From positions 424,066 through 488,065 of the forward strand of contig SAXG01000032.1 of NCBI GenBank assembly GCA_012932865.1: a stretch of 64,000 nucleotides of DNA. The letters are read 5' to 3'. Source of the DNA: Amylostereum areolatum. Its lineage: Eukaryota > Basidiomycota > Agaricomycetes > Russulales > Stereaceae. The stretch's first letter is position 1, and each line of letters starts with the position of its first letter. The notes under the pieces were generated by a model, which was not told where the DNA came from, made no database searches, and saw only the letters and a program-made list of their open reading frames with translations. Position numbers and translations under genes: made by a program. Positions 12,184 through 24,636 of the stretch are shown here, piece after piece.

Positions 12184-15100
12184 TTATTGTATTGTAGGTA
12201 GACGAGAATACAAAATATCAAAGCTATTGTGATCAGCCCATTTATTGAGATAGAAGAGACGGAACCAGTTAAGCGAGTCCGAGAAATGCATATCAGGATT
12301 TACCATAGTGTGGCCAAATATAGGGAGAAGATGTGCGGACCGATGAATAGAATCAAGGTGAATAACTTGGAGATCGGGCTTCCCATTGCGTAAGGTATCG
12401 GGACGAAAGATCCACATGCCTGTGTCTGCATCAGGAACAGCATCAGTCCGAGAAAACCACTGGATAAGCGCGCAGGGAAATGTTTGACCGGAATACTTGA
12501 ACGAGAAGAGCATCTTGACTCGAGCAACTTCCGGTTGGTCACCAGGCCCTTGTCCTTCAGGGTCCACACTGACGAGAGCACAATCCCGGTGTTCTCCATC
12601 GCTTCTCCAAGACGGTGTGGATCGTATGTACTCACGTCGCATGTCTCCAATGCCAGATGGATCTGAAGGGGCGTGAAAAAGGACCATGGCGGAATGGAAG
12701 ACACGAACACGGTCACGAAACCGTTCGCGGATATGGTTGGCAGTGACGGAGTTGGGGTTTGGGTCGTCTGTGAACTGGTCTCGCAAGAAGGCATATACAA
12801 GTTCACGGAGATTGGGTACACCGATGGAGGTACCAACATCGCCGACGCGCCGTGGATAATTACGCTCTGAGAAGTCATGTTGGAAAACACGCGAACAATG
12901 GAAACATTCACTCACGAGGTCGTCTAGCCATCACAACCCGGTTGATCACTGTCTTGGGTTTGTCCATAGGCCCCCCGTCGTCTCCACGGACAAGGTCCTC
13001 TTCCTGCATGCCAGCAGCCTCTCCCACCGCATCCCTCGCCGGTTGAATACCAATCTCTACCAGTAAACCTTCCAACAGTTCAAGCACCCATGCAATGAGC
13101 GAACCGCTAAGCATCCCTCGCTCTTTGAAGTCTACCTGCGCCGCGGCCATCTTGTTGATCCGTTGGTTTGTCAACAGCATTTGCCGCAGAGCCTTGTAGC
13201 GGTTAGATCTGCGCCACGGCTCCTTGACGGCCTTAATATGCTTGGCCTCGGTGATTGATGTACACAGCCCGTTAGGGGCGCCGAACCACTCGATTAGTTG
13301 ATGGTAGTGTTTCATGGAGTGTTGACGAGGGAGAGAAAACCCCTCCGGGCCTGGTGAGCGGACACTGCAGGTTTGAAAGATTATTCGGTACTTGTGGAAC
13401 CGAGCAAGGGCTTCGTCGAGGTCGTCGAGGTCCTGTTCCGTGAGCTCCGAACGCCGCGCGATATAGCAGAAGTCAATATACGCGGATATGGCTCGAACCA
13501 TATCTGCCGGGACATGGCCCTCAATGGCATTGACATATACCTACATACGTAGACCGTTGTCAGCGCGCGCGGCTTCGATGAGCAACGGACAGATGATAAC
13601 TACCTTCATCAAGGCTTTGGAGTCGTCGCCTGTCCATTGCTTGAAGTTCCGGCCTTCGTGAAACCGTCGCATTCCGGGGAACGCAGGCGCAAGTGCGATC
13701 CTGCACAAAAGATGTTAGATAATGATACACTCCAAGACGAAATGACGTACCGACGATCTATGTCGTCCATGATCTCTTTTGCTCGCGCTGTGCCATGCGT
13801 AACCTCCAGATACTCCCCGACCCACGTTACGAGGTGATCTTTGAAGCCACCCTTAATTAACTGGTGGAGGAGGTCCATGGACAAGAGTTCATTGATGTCG
13901 GCGCGCGGAAAACTGTCTGTAAAAGGCTAGAAAAGTAGTATGGGTTAGCGGAACACATCACAAACGGCCTTGCTACCTACCGTGATATCGCCAACAATCC
14001 CATAACCATCCCATAGTTCCGTGAGCGAGAACAGATCAACGGCTCGCTCGCGATGCTCTTGAGATCGGGGAAGCGCGGGCCCGCCATCGAGGTCATTCGG
14101 AGGTGCTGTACATCTGACAATGAACATATCAATGGCATGTTCGTGAGATCAAGCCGCACGAGAACTTACTTGGGACACCAGTTTTGTACAACCGAAGCGA
14201 GGAGAACTTGTTCCGGGTAGTCTGCAATATAGGGTCCAAGCCCGTATATTACGCGCCGGTAGTGTCCATCGGGACACATAACGACCTCGGGCACAGTCAT
14301 GTGAGCCTTGAGAGGTTCAAATATTGCTGCGAGTGATGAGTGGAATAATTGTCGACGGAACTTGCGGAATAACGCCGAGCTTCCGTTCTGTCTATTAACT
14401 GCGAAGGACAGACAGTCAGTCACAAAAGCTGCAGGTGCATGGTCGGCAAGTCTTACCTTTTGGGACGGAGAGAAATGAGATGAGTGTTACAGCGCCTCGA
14501 TGCGCGCGCCGAACATTGTTATGAACATTTCCGACGGACTGGTACAATGGGTAGAAGTCATTCTGACCCGTCGCAACCGAGACCGTCGTCTTGTCGCTAC
14601 CACCGAGTACGGGCATGAACATGGCTCCATGTGTTTGGGGGTCTTCCGCAATCAAATCCTTTAGCAAGATGTCGAGTCGGCCCAAAGGTAGCAATGTAAC
14701 AAGCAAAAATACGCACGCATTGTTTCCATGCCCAATTTCCGGACATGAAGTCCTTATATTTCCGGCATCCCTCAGGCTTCTCCTGCGTCGCATCCTCCCC
14801 CTTGACAAACTCGCGGTACGGGACGTAATCCCATTCGCCATCGAAGTCTCGGTTGGATAGATGTTGGTGGGCGATAGTAAGCGGATCGCGCGTCCATACT
14901 TCGTACTCCTCGTCCATCCACTTCGGGACATTTGTGGGTGGGCGTTCACCTTGATAGCGTACCACAAAACATTGCCAAGGTGCGTCGCCAGCCTCTATTG
15001 CATCGATCGCATCTTCCATCGCGGCATTGCTGGCAAATGGTGGACCTTCTTCCTTGTTACCGTGACTGATCTTGAGGCATAGGGCGGCGAGGATCTGGTA

Positions 15101-15619
15101 GAGTTGGTCGATACGAGCTTTGCCTAGTTGAACTTGAGTAAAGCAGAAGTCGGCGAGTTCGTATCCAATATGATCGCCGAACGGAGCCCAGTTGCCGTGA
15201 TCGTTGTCTTTCGGAGGGGGAGGTGTGTCGTGCGGAAGGTCTTGACCATTGCGGTCGCATGGGGTACCTGTTTGTAAATCAGAACCACCCAGAACGAGGG
15301 TGGCAAGTTGCGTACCATCAAGAATTGGATGGCATACGCGCTCTTGGAAGTGTTCGTGTTGAGGCTCCTCATCGTTATGATCATCATATCCGAAGGGATC
15401 GTCGTCGAGGTCGTCTTCGCTGTCGTGGATGTCTCCATCGCTATTGGGTTCTGGGAGTGGAAAGTCGTCTTCATCTTCACACGACGAGGAGGAGCTTGAA
15501 GAATCTGAGTCAACAAAAACGGGATGCCAGGTGTTTGTGTGTCGAGTTAAGCCAGAGAGAGAACGAAAGTCTGAGCAACCGCATTGCGAGCAGGTATAGC
15601 GAGTGTAATTATAAGACAT
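12184..15619 (-). CDS. Plavaka-family transposase with C2H2 zinc finger, apparently intact
   Basis: Eight exons join in frame: 15619-14717, 14658-14457, 14398-14170, 14113-13981, 13926-13751, 13700-13604, 13540-12916, 12866-12184. They total 3048 nt, 1015 aa plus stop, with GT-AG introns of 49-63 nt and no internal stop. A classical C2H2 finger (CSQCGCSDF..LTRHTNTWH) lies at residues about 9-30, followed by an acidic linker. Family blocks are GDAPWQCFVV, WKQCDLIAEDPQTHGAM, GGSDKTTVSVATGQNDFYPLY, LLHQLIKGGFKDHLVTW, SMKHYHQLIEWFGAPNGLC and the C-terminal LYLNKWADHNSFD. These match recalled Plavaka (Pfam Plavaka) proteins of Agaricomycetes. It encodes cut-and-paste DNA transposition. The start is only 179 bp from the divergent gene at 15799. 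No terminal inverted repeats were identified. Confidence 0.88.
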
Positions 15620-15798
15620 GTAGTTTCTGGGGGATGGGTGTGAGAGTTGCGCTGGTAAGTGGACGCGCAAACACACTTACATATTTCGAGCTCCGAGCCA
15701 GCCACGTCACAGTCTGGTTAGTCCTTTTCTTCCTTACAACGTCCTGCCTTCCGTCGTCCCCCCATCCCAGTCCAGCCTTAAATTTCCGGTCTTCCACC
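15620..15798. promoter_or_regulatory. Bidirectional intergenic region between Plavaka transposase and its divergent neighbour
   Basis: Only 179 bp separates the two start codons, so the promoters must overlap or be shared. No strong TATA motif is seen; a CT-rich stretch runs up to the plus-strand ATG. Confidence 0.5.
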
Positions 15799-18246
15799 AT
15801 GCCACCTAAAGGTTCTCGCCCTAAGGGTACACGAGGAAGCACGAAACAGAAACTTACCGACACTCAGACCGATTCTGCAGTCGCGTCCGGACTTGGTGTA
15901 GGCAAGAAGCCAATTCCGCTGAAGTCCCTGGCGCCGGTAGAGTCTCCTGGATCGACAGCTGCCACAACGGAACGGGGCCGTGCTCGGCGAACCACACGGC
16001 AGGCAGTTGATTATCATGCGCTTGATGGCCGCCCTCCCCCTCGACGCTCGGGCGTGGAGGTCACTGCTGAGAAAAAGGAAAAGGTTCGTGCTCGTGAACA
16101 AGCTACGCAACAAAGGCAGGCCAATATCGAGGAGTTCGCCGCGTTCGAGAACGACGTCGAATCCAAGGACGCCCAGAGCCGAAAGGAAGCAGCAAACCCA
16201 CCTATTCGTTCTCAAGTCAAGCGTCGGCAAAGGCTTTCTTCGCGGTCTAAGTCCCCAGAGGCTGCCACTGACAGTGACAGTGACGAGGGCTCCGAGGAGG
16301 TAACCTGTTAAACTTTCTGTGATTAATGGTCTGTTCATTCAGAATACAGATCAACGAGGTTGATGAAGACGGCTTACTTGCAGAATACGAAGGGAGCACG
16401 GCAACGACACCTGCTACAACGGATTTTGACGGCGAAGATGGCAAAGACGAAGAAGAATTGTTCGCCCCTTCCCGCCGTTCGAGTCGTAGCCGTAAGTCAA
16501 TAAGGTCCTCCGATCTTGACGAGGAAGAAGAGGCCGAACAGTTTGAAGTCGAGAACGATAGGGAAGCGGCGATGGAGGTGGACGAGCCGGAAGTCTTGGT
16601 TGCGGTAGTACGAGAACCACGAACACGAGTGAAAAAAGGTGTCCAAGTCCGAACGGAGGTTGAAAGTTCGCGCGTCTTACTTGCGCAAGCCACCGCCGCC
16701 GAATCCCACGCCGCTGATCCACAACCTCCACCCACTGGACGCAAGCGTGCCTCCACTGTGACACAAATCCACGGGTACGTGTTCTACACCTCACTTACCT
16801 TGATCTTCTTTTTGGTTTGACCGCATTTAGTTCGTCATCTTCAAAGAAGGCAAAGAAAGATAAGATGAAGAAGGCGGATGCTGGTGCGCGACCAGGATTC
16901 GTGAAATCCACCTCGACTTTGCCGCGCCACTCCCTGGCGCCGCCGCCGCCGCAGAACATCTCGCAAGAAACGCGCGACAACGACGGCAACGACGACAACG
17001 AGGAGGAAGATGAAGGATTTCAAGAGCAGTATGGAGGATTCCAGGCCGATGATGATGACGAGGAAACGGAGCGCCGAGATGTGCGTACTTCCAACAAGAA
17101 TGCAAAGGGGGCTGGTGTTATATCCATGGTACATGTCCGATATCAGTTCATCATCAATATCCTCTGACCATGTCATCTATTCTCGGCTACAGTCCATGGC
17201 AAAGGTTGAACAACGTCTTGTCGCGCCTGCCCGAAAGCCGACGGCGCGGACGAAGGCGAAGGAGCTCACTCGGGCAGACCTACCGGAATCACTGAAAGAA
17301 CACTGGCCCGTTCTTCAGGCGACCCTTGTGGCCTTTGTTGCCACCACGAACGATCGCGCCAGTCCTTTTGTCATCGACAACCCTGTCGAAGTCATCAAGA
17401 AGGTCTTCAATCATGTATACTCAAGTTCACGCTCGTACGCGAAGAATATCGGCCCCAAGGAAGTCGTCTACGAGCTGGTATGAAATCTCTTTCCTTTCAC
17501 TTGGCAACGCAACCTCACTTTTTATTTTAGTCTCTCAACTGCATTCGGAATTGGCGTACCAAATTCCGGACGCAAAGCACTACAGTTCTCGAAGACTTCT
17601 TTGCTACATTCAGTAACCCCGACACGATCGAGGCCTACGTCGCTTGTGTCGCCCCCAATAACGACGATCTCGACGATGATATGGAACCGGAACCTATGAC
17701 ATTCCATTGGCGGCAGTACGATAATAAGGTATGGCGTCCAATCTCGCTATATCATTGCTCACCATGAATTCCTCTAGGGAAAGAGGGGTAGCTACGAGAA
17801 TCCGTTACTTCTGAAGATCCTCGCGTCCCATCTTCAAGCCATCGCGAGTGCAGATGTCTCCTGGTTCAATGCAGACAAACCTATCTGGGCATTGGTCTTA
17901 TCCCTCGTAGCGGTGAGAAGCTCTCTAACATTGCCCCGTGTGCCGTCGCTGATTTGTCCAGCACGAGCACGGTCTGATGCTATGGCAGGATGGTACCTTT
18001 GACAAGGACCAACAAAAAATTCGGATGAGCGACGACAACTGGGGCGACGTGGCCGCTAATTATTTCACGGCCGTCAAACCCTTGAGCGACGGTAAATGGG
18101 CCAAGATTATGGCCGGCGCAAGGAAGTTTTGCACTGTCAGCCGCGCTCGTCGCGCGATCTCAGGCCGTGGTGGTAGCGCCACCTCGATGCACAAGGCCAA
18201 GGCGCGTGAGATAGTAGAGGAGTCGGACCCGGATGATGAGGATTGA
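15799..18246 (+). CDS. Unknown nuclear-type protein, divergent partner of Plavaka transposase
   Basis: Exons 15799-16299, 16350-16774, 16831 to about 17128, 17193-17477, 17531-17728, 17778-17912 and 17962-18246 join in frame. The N-terminal half is disordered and highly charged, with basic patches (PKGSRPKGTRG; SKKAKKDKMKK) and acidic runs, as in nuclear proteins. The C-terminal half is globular and helical: HWPVLQATLVAF, RNWRTKF, then GSYENPLLLKILASHLQAI and VLSLVAHEHGLMLWQDG. The last part resembles mushroom DUF6532-type proteins in spacing, but this is recalled and tentative. Intact frame and head-to-head placement 179 bp from the transposase suggest either cargo of the same element or a host gene the element landed beside. 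Confidence 0.65.
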
Positions 18247-19966
18247 CGAGATTGGTACGCTGCTCTATATTACTGTATACATTCCCTGACAGTTTAACAG
18301 GGGCTGTGACGAGGAGCATTAATCTCTACTAGGTTGGTCTGCTTTCATCGGCGGTTGGGATTGCGGTTGTGATGGGCATTGCTGGTGGTTGGGAGTTGGC
18401 ATGGGTTTGGGGATTGGTGCGCCAGCGAGATGCGTGAGGTTATGACTACCATGACATTTATGACATATACACTACATACATGCTTTGAATGCTATAATCA
18501 TGCTACCACATTGGGCTGGAATGAGTACAAAGCTATCTGAGGAATTGATGATGAGTTCTTAGTGTGTTGAGGTTAGGTTTTGATCAGCTTGTACTTTGTG
18601 GCTATGTTGGTGCTAACCTGAGGGTGGGTTGACTGCGAGTTGGCCGAGAGTTCACCCAACTCCCCAATGATACATGCCCTGGGGGAAGGTTGGTGGATTG
18701 GGTTGTTTCAGTGGTTTCAGTGGTTCACCAACCCTTCAACTCACCTAAACACACCCCAACAAATTGTGTTGAATTGCTGATGCACGAGCATCAACCTGTT
18801 GATCATTGTGTCCATGAGGCTGGGGGGGGGGGGGGGGGGTATGGATCTTCACGAGGTGTGTCAGGTCCGTATCTTGCAGCGTGCACGTTGCCAATTACCG
18901 ACTTCCGCTGATTTCGTCTAGCTGTGGCTCTGCAAGCTTTTGTCTGCATCTTGTGGAGGGTTGGGGTAGCTGCTAGGTGCCATGGTGCGCGAGAGATGCT
19001 ACGGACGACGGAATAATAATTACAATGAAATATATTTGGATATATGCGGTATAACAGAGCCTGCCAACGGCGCAAACGTGGCTGACAAAGTATCTGTATT
19101 CGACGAGAGAGAGCGGCTAGACGAGGCCTACACAGAGCTGTTCTGAGCTAATACGAGCTGTCCTGTTGTTGAGCACCGGGCTACACGCAGCCACTCCGAC
19201 TACGTACAACCTGCCATCCGAGACCCAACCAACTCCACCATCCAGAGCCCTCCAGACCCACACCGACATCGGAGTAGGCGGGTCCTCAACGTCCTATCTC
19301 CCGCCTTCCCCGGCCTAATCAGAATCGGAGTCGCACGGGCTTGAACGCAGTGAATGCGCCTCCGGCCGGGGACTCGACGCGAGTTATCAGCCCTAGTCAG
19401 AAGTCCGTCTAGGGAAATCGAGAGAGAGCGAGAAAGAGCGAGAGAATACAAGAGAGTACGGCAGGCTAAATTGTATGGAGTTGTATAGATGAAATGAGGA
19501 TATTATAGATCGAAATCGAGAGAACTATCCGATACAGACCGGGATCTGTAAGCAGGCGCAAGCTGTGTCGAGAGCGAGCGAGACAGATCTATACAAAGAG
19601 ACTGGCTCTGATTGACGTATCTGTGGACGCCGTCGATACATTTCGAGAGAGGCCGATACATACAATATAAAAGAAAACTGGTTATTCACAGAGAAATTTA
19701 TACAGGTGTATAGAAAGATACAGAGCTAGCCGTCTATATGATATCATACTACACCCCCTCCCATCGGCGGCCTCGCGTCATCCCCTTCGATTTACATGCG
19801 ACGGCGCTGTTCGTTGAGGTCGCTACACCTTTTCGGAGGGTGGTTGAGCTGGCAGGACTGCTGTTAGTATGCTGGCAACCAGCGGACTAATGTGAGACGA
19901 CACCGTCAACTTACCACATCTCCAAGTTCATGGGATCGGGTCCCGAGCGGCAAGCCCGCCGATTGA
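18247..19966. other. Gene-poor repeat-like stretch
   Basis: No gene is supported. It has GGTTGGTGG/CCAACC-rich inverted segments at about 18600-18810, an 18-G run, and GAGAGAGCGAGA-rich sequence at 19420-19460 like that seen in fungal LTRs. A solo-LTR origin for about 19140-19760 is possible but boundaries and a target duplication were not found. Confidence 0.4.
18822..18839. repeat. 18-base G homopolymer
   Basis: An uninterrupted run of 18 G on the plus strand. It could form G-quadruplex structures and is a likely site of length error in the assembly. Confidence 0.9.
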
Positions 19967-20433
19967 CTATGCAGCAGCTTTGGCGCGAGCACGCGCACCT
20001 TTCACCTTAGCAGCCTTCTAGAGAACTTATGTTAGTATACATGTAGATCATGCTGCTAAGAACGAGTACGCACCAGCTCCGTTTCTCTGGCTGAAAATCG
20101 CTGAGTGCAAGTCAGTAGGGGCCCGAGTGAACCAAGATATAAAGTCACCTGGCGAATCTGCAGATTCTCTGGAGACGTCCAATAGGCTTCGAAATTGGGG
20201 ATTGTCCCACCTGGGTTGGTGGCCGCCCACTCTCGTCCGCATAGATTTCTGCGGAGAGTATAAGCCACCATGAGACATGCTCCGACATGAGAATAATGGT
20301 ACGTACTTCGCATTATCCCTCTTTCCAGGGATATATGGGCGCGCCTGCGCGACCCTTTTGCGTTTGCCAGTAGTAGGTCTTCAGTTCGCTGGACGTAGGC
20401 TCGTACTTACACCACCAGCAGTTGCCTCAGCAT
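19967..20433 (-). CDS. Small HMG-box-like basic protein
   Basis: Minus-strand exons ending at 20307, then 20248-20149, 20100-20074 and 20017-19967, join in frame. The product reads GREWAATNPGGTIPNFEAYW, then SPENLQIRQRFSARETEL, then a basic KAAKVKGARARAKAAA tail. Trp, NPG, a second Trp and the following helix match the spacing of HMG-box/YABBY-like proteins of mushrooms (family pattern recalled). The box seems short and the first exon (possible ATG 20433 with intron beginning GTAAGT) is uncertain. It may be a real small gene or a remnant. Confidence 0.4.
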
Positions 20434-21804
20434 CAATCTATGATGGCCAGTTGGGGTGAGTCGAATGGCGTGACCGGAGGTTCACGCTGGCTTCACGTCA
20501 GCTTGAATCTAAACCCCTGATTCGAGTTCCATCCCGCTTTTCCGTCAGTGTAAGCCAATTCCACGCCAAAGTCAGCGTGAGCACAAGCTGGTCCGTCGGT
20601 TTCAAGCCCATTTCACTGGCATTTGTAAGAAGTGGAAAGAACGGAGTCCCCGCGCGATGAGTCTGAAGTCGATTATGTAAGCAATGTCAATTTTCGTCGT
20701 CGCGCGGTGTCGTTCTTGTTTCCTCTCACCACCTCCACCGCTCAACGTCAACTCCCTCCACCTGGCCACAGCATCTCATCTACCACTGGAGACCCCGGTA
20801 TAGCTGATTTCGAGACCGGAATCACATATCGGAATCTCCTCAAAGAGTGGGCTTTGACCACCCCACCCTTTCCCCTTCGCTCACATCAATGTCGAGGTCT
20901 CCAGCCCGCTCTCTCATGAGCATGAGTAGCATTGAGACAACAGCCTGGGTGCGTGTTAGTATCTCTCACTTCCTGCTCGTCTGTCTCACCACGCCACTCA
21001 TGCATAGGCCCTACTAGTACCCCTGGGGATCTCTTGTTGCCGAGGGCTCTTTCGCACTTATGGGCTTTGCTCTCGGTCTTTCCTCGTGTTCTTGGTCTCT
21101 ACTCGCGGTCTCGGTCTTTGCTTGCAGTCTTGGCCTGTGGTTGTCGTCTCGCTCCTCGCTCTCGGTCCCCCTGGGTCTCTGGTTTTTGCTCGCTGGCACT
21201 TGCTAGGTTATCTCAATCCCGTTTTGCTGGCATGCCAGGTAACACACTCTAATTCATTTTTCATTCCTCCTTTTGGACCCGTAGACATCCTGTAACACCC
21301 CCCATGTACTTTGTATGGTAGTTCTCGGAATGATATATATATTACGATGCTTTGTTTGCTTCCACATTGGGATGATAAGATTGCGATAAGCATGATTTGA
21401 GCCAGCATCCCGCCGATTGCTCCTTGACGAGCTTAGTAAGATAATTGGATTGAATCCGAAGGAACTCAGCTTCCGACCCAAGGGAGCCCGTTGAGTCTGA
21501 TATCAGCATGACATTTTTGGATTCCATCCGGTGTCACGCTAGCATCACACTCAGGGGCATGATATCGGAATGAAGCTGAAGGATCTGCTGGTGGTGTACC
21601 CAGCCGGTCTCACGAGGATTATGTAAGAAGGGCGAACTCGTGAGACCGGCTGGGAGGACTTGTCGATTTGGCGCGTCGCGCGTTTTACGGCCAGATCAGA
21701 GGTCGGCACTCGGGGCTCGGAAAAACACCACCTCTCGCCGACATCACCTCTAACGACACTATACGACACTTGACGACCTTCTTTTCAAGACACACTTATC
21801 AACC
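20434..21804. other. Intergenic with degenerate repeats and a possible LTR start
   Basis: Related segments around TTCACGCTGGCTTCACGTC and CCAATTCCACGCC lie at 20480-20620. A CTCGGTCTT-type degenerate tandem repeat lies at about 21065-21190. TGTAACACCCC at about 21293 looks like the start of a fungal Gypsy LTR, but no matching end or internal region was found. Confidence 0.4.
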
Positions 21805-24636
21805 ATGGCGAGCTCAGGAAACACGTCAACGATCGTCAACAGCACCGAGATCGACGGCATGGTCAACGGCCGCTGCTACAATCCGCGCGCGCCATTAGAG
21901 GGACCTCCGCTCTTCCAGAACGGGGACATCAAGTTTCAAGGTGGGTATACTCGGTGTTTCAAGGCGAAGGCTGATGGTGAATGTGGGGTGGGCAGCTCAC
22001 GACGTGGGCTGGATCGTCTGCGCGTTCTTCACGATCGTGGCCTGCGTCACGTCCTTATGGTTGGTCAACAAGCACCTGCAGTGGTACACCAACGTACGTG
22101 CGATGTCCTTCGTGGTCCTTGGGGGGATACTGATCGACTTGGCGTGTAGAAAAAGGAGCAGCGATGTGCGTTTCTTTTGTCTGTTGTGAGAATGGGGGCT
22201 GACGTTCCGCGCCAGACATCGTCCGACTGCTTTTCATGGTGCCCATCTACGCCCTCATCAGCTTCGCCTCCTTCCTCTTCTGGGTGCGTCTCTCCTTTCC
22301 ACTGCCATCACGCCTTCGTCCCTCATCCGGCTCCTTCCCCCAAAGAACAACTCCACGCCCCTCCTGCTCCTCCGCGACGCCTACGAGGCCGTCCTTCTCA
22401 CCTCCTTCTTCTACCTCCTCCTCACCTACCTCTCCCCGGATCCCGAAGAGCAAAAGGCGATCCTCCGGAAAGAGGGCCTGTCCAGGCAGAATGACGTCGA
22501 GCGCCTCCGCCGCGGCGAACAGCCCAAGAAGTGGTTTTTCCCGCTCGGGTTCGTCAAGTGGAAGCCTGCCGTGAGGATACCACTCATCGTGTCGGGGGAT
22601 CGTTTTACTGACGCTTTCTCTTCAGGACGGCCTGTACTTCCTACAGTACATGAAGTGGGCGGTCTTGCAGTACTGCGTCGTCAGACCTGTGTATGTCCCG
22701 TTCTCCCCGTTTCCTTGGGACGCCTCTCACGGTTCTCGCAGGACGACCTTGGCCGCGATCGTGCTCAACTACATCGGCTTGTACTGCGAAGAGTCCTGGT
22801 CACCTGGCTGGGGACACATCTGGGTGCGTCTCCACGCGCATACATCCACCCCGCCATCGTGCTGACCCGTTTGGTGAATAGATCACTGGCATCATCTCCA
22901 TCAGCGTCAGCGTGGCCATGTATTGTCTCGTCCAGTTCTACCTTTCCGTCGCGCCCTACCTCGTCAAGCAGAAACCCGTCCTCAAGATGGTGTCCATCAA
23001 GGCCGTCGGTACGTGGCCCTCGTTTTGTCGTCTTCGATAGATGCCTTGGCTTATATGCTTGCTCCGCGTCGCAGTCTTCCTCACCTTCTGGCAAGCCTCG
23101 GCTTTATCGCTCTTGACCATGTTCGACATCGTGAAAGACGTGAGCCACCTTTCCCATATTCTGCCTGCCACCCTCTCTCGCTGACCCGTCGTCAAGACGC
23201 CCTACATGACCGCCGCAGACATCAACATCGGCTGGGGCGCCCTTCTCGAGACCCTCGAAATGGCGTACGTCCTCCCTCGCTCTCTCCTCCGCCTCGCCTT
23301 ATTCACTGTAACGTCCGTCCCAGCATATTCGCCTTCGTGCACGTCAAAGCCTTCAGCTACAAGCCTTACCGACCCGCCGCGCGCGACGCCCAACGCACCC
23401 CCCGGCTGCGCGCGCTCATGCACGCGATGGACTTCCGCGAGACCTTCCGCGAGCTCCGCGCCGGCACCGTCTACATGTGGCACCAGATGCGCGGCAAGGA
23501 AACTGACGTCGCCGCGCGGCGCGAGGCGCACCTCGTCGGCGCGTTCGACAAGTCGCGCACGGACGTGTGGCGCGATATGCATCAACGGGAGAAGGGCGCG
23601 TCCGACGGGGAGGAGATGGGCGTGGATGTGACGGTCCGTGTGGATCGGGTGGTGGATGTGGATGTGGAAGGGGAAGGGGAAGGGGAGAGGCAGTGGTTGG
23701 GCGTCGGGGATGATTATGGCTACGGGGTTGCGAGGCGGGAGAGGAGCGATGCGCTGGGAGTGCAGATCGAGCGGGAGCTCGCGAGGCGGGGGGTCATGGA
23801 GCGCGGTAAGCCTATATGTTCCTCCTTTTAACCACCCGAGTCTCATCGTTCGACCCCGCCCAGTGAACAACGTGCACGACGAACACAACCCCGAGCCGGT
23901 CGACACCCGCATCCAACGCTCGTGGTGGCGCGGTCTTTACGATCGTGTCTCGCAGTCGAACCCGGACGACGACGACGCCCTGGCGCACCCCTTCATCTTC
24001 AAGCCGAAACGCCACGCCAAGTCCAAGTCCAAATCGCGGGACGAGGAGCGCAAGGGTCTCATGTACGCCTACGACGACCTGCCCCCACCCTCCGCGCTGC
24101 AGACGTACCGCAGCAGCCGACGCGCAAGCCAGGAGATGGCCGCGCGGCCGCCTCCCCCCTCGGACGGAATGCCGACCTTGTTCGCCTCCATCCCGGAGCA
24201 CGACGTCCACCACGCACCGCACCCGTCCCCGCTTTCCCCCACGCGCTCCGATAGCCTCCTCGGACGCGTGTTCCCGCCCTCTCAGCCACGCACGTCGGAG
24301 CACGGACACGCGACCGTCACCAGCGCCTCCTCCCATGCTCATCCCGACCCGGCGAAACCCCCGCCTGTGACGCGCTACGTGAACGCGGGCCGGGCGGTCG
24401 AGCTGACGGTCCCGCAATGGTTGGGCGACGTCGGCCCCCCCGCCGCCGCCGTCGCCGTCGCCCGCGTCGCCACCGGGAGGCCGTGGACACGCACCTCCTC
24501 CCCATCCTCCCTCGACTTCGGCCTTGGACGAAATGGACCATCGCCGACGCTCCTCGCACCGTCGCGAGTCGGCGACGCACCAAGGCGGCCCTCCTCCGCA
24601 GCCCAAATCCAAGTCGAAGTCGAACTCCAGGTCTAG
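21805..24636 (+). CDS. TMEM184/Ost-alpha family seven-TM protein (DUF300)
   Basis: Twelve exons join in frame (21805-21940, 21996-22093, 22150-22165, 22216-22283, 22346-22570, 22626-22690, 22742-22823, 22882-23008, 23075-23139, 23197-23264, 23324-23805, 23864-24636) for 734 aa. The membrane part has the family's order of helices and motifs: GWIVCAFFTIVACVTS, NKKEQRYIVRLLFMVPIYA, DAYEAVLLTSFFYLLL, DGLYFLQYMKWAVLQYCVVRP, FLTFWQ, TAADINIGW and FSYKPYRP. This family (PF03619) includes organic solute transporter alpha and yeast and human TMEM184 proteins; it would sit in vacuolar or plasma membrane. A long disordered cytosolic tail follows, with a Val-Asp/Glu-Gly repeat at about 23640-23690. The tail frame ends at 24636, but frame evidence after a C7 run (24435-24441) suggests it should continue to 25030. 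Confidence 0.9.
22150..22165 (+). other. 16-nt microexon of the TMEM184-like gene
   Basis: The sequence coding KKEQR plus one base lies between two introns (22094-22149 and 22166-22215) and is required for the conserved NKKEQRYIVRLL block to read in frame. Automatic gene callers may miss it. Confidence 0.75.
24435..24441 (+). other. C7 run with apparent frameshift in TMEM184-like tail
   Basis: With seven C the frame runs to TAG at 24636. With six C it reads a long Pro/Ser-rich tail ending at 25030 (QDPSRSRRER), in the style of the residues upstream. A one-base length error or real polymorphism is the simplest reading. Confidence 0.6.

Noticed and set aside
19140..19760. Possible solo LTR with GAGAGAGCGAGA-rich sequence
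   Set aside because: No paired TG..CA ends or target duplication could be identified, so it is only mentioned as a possibility.
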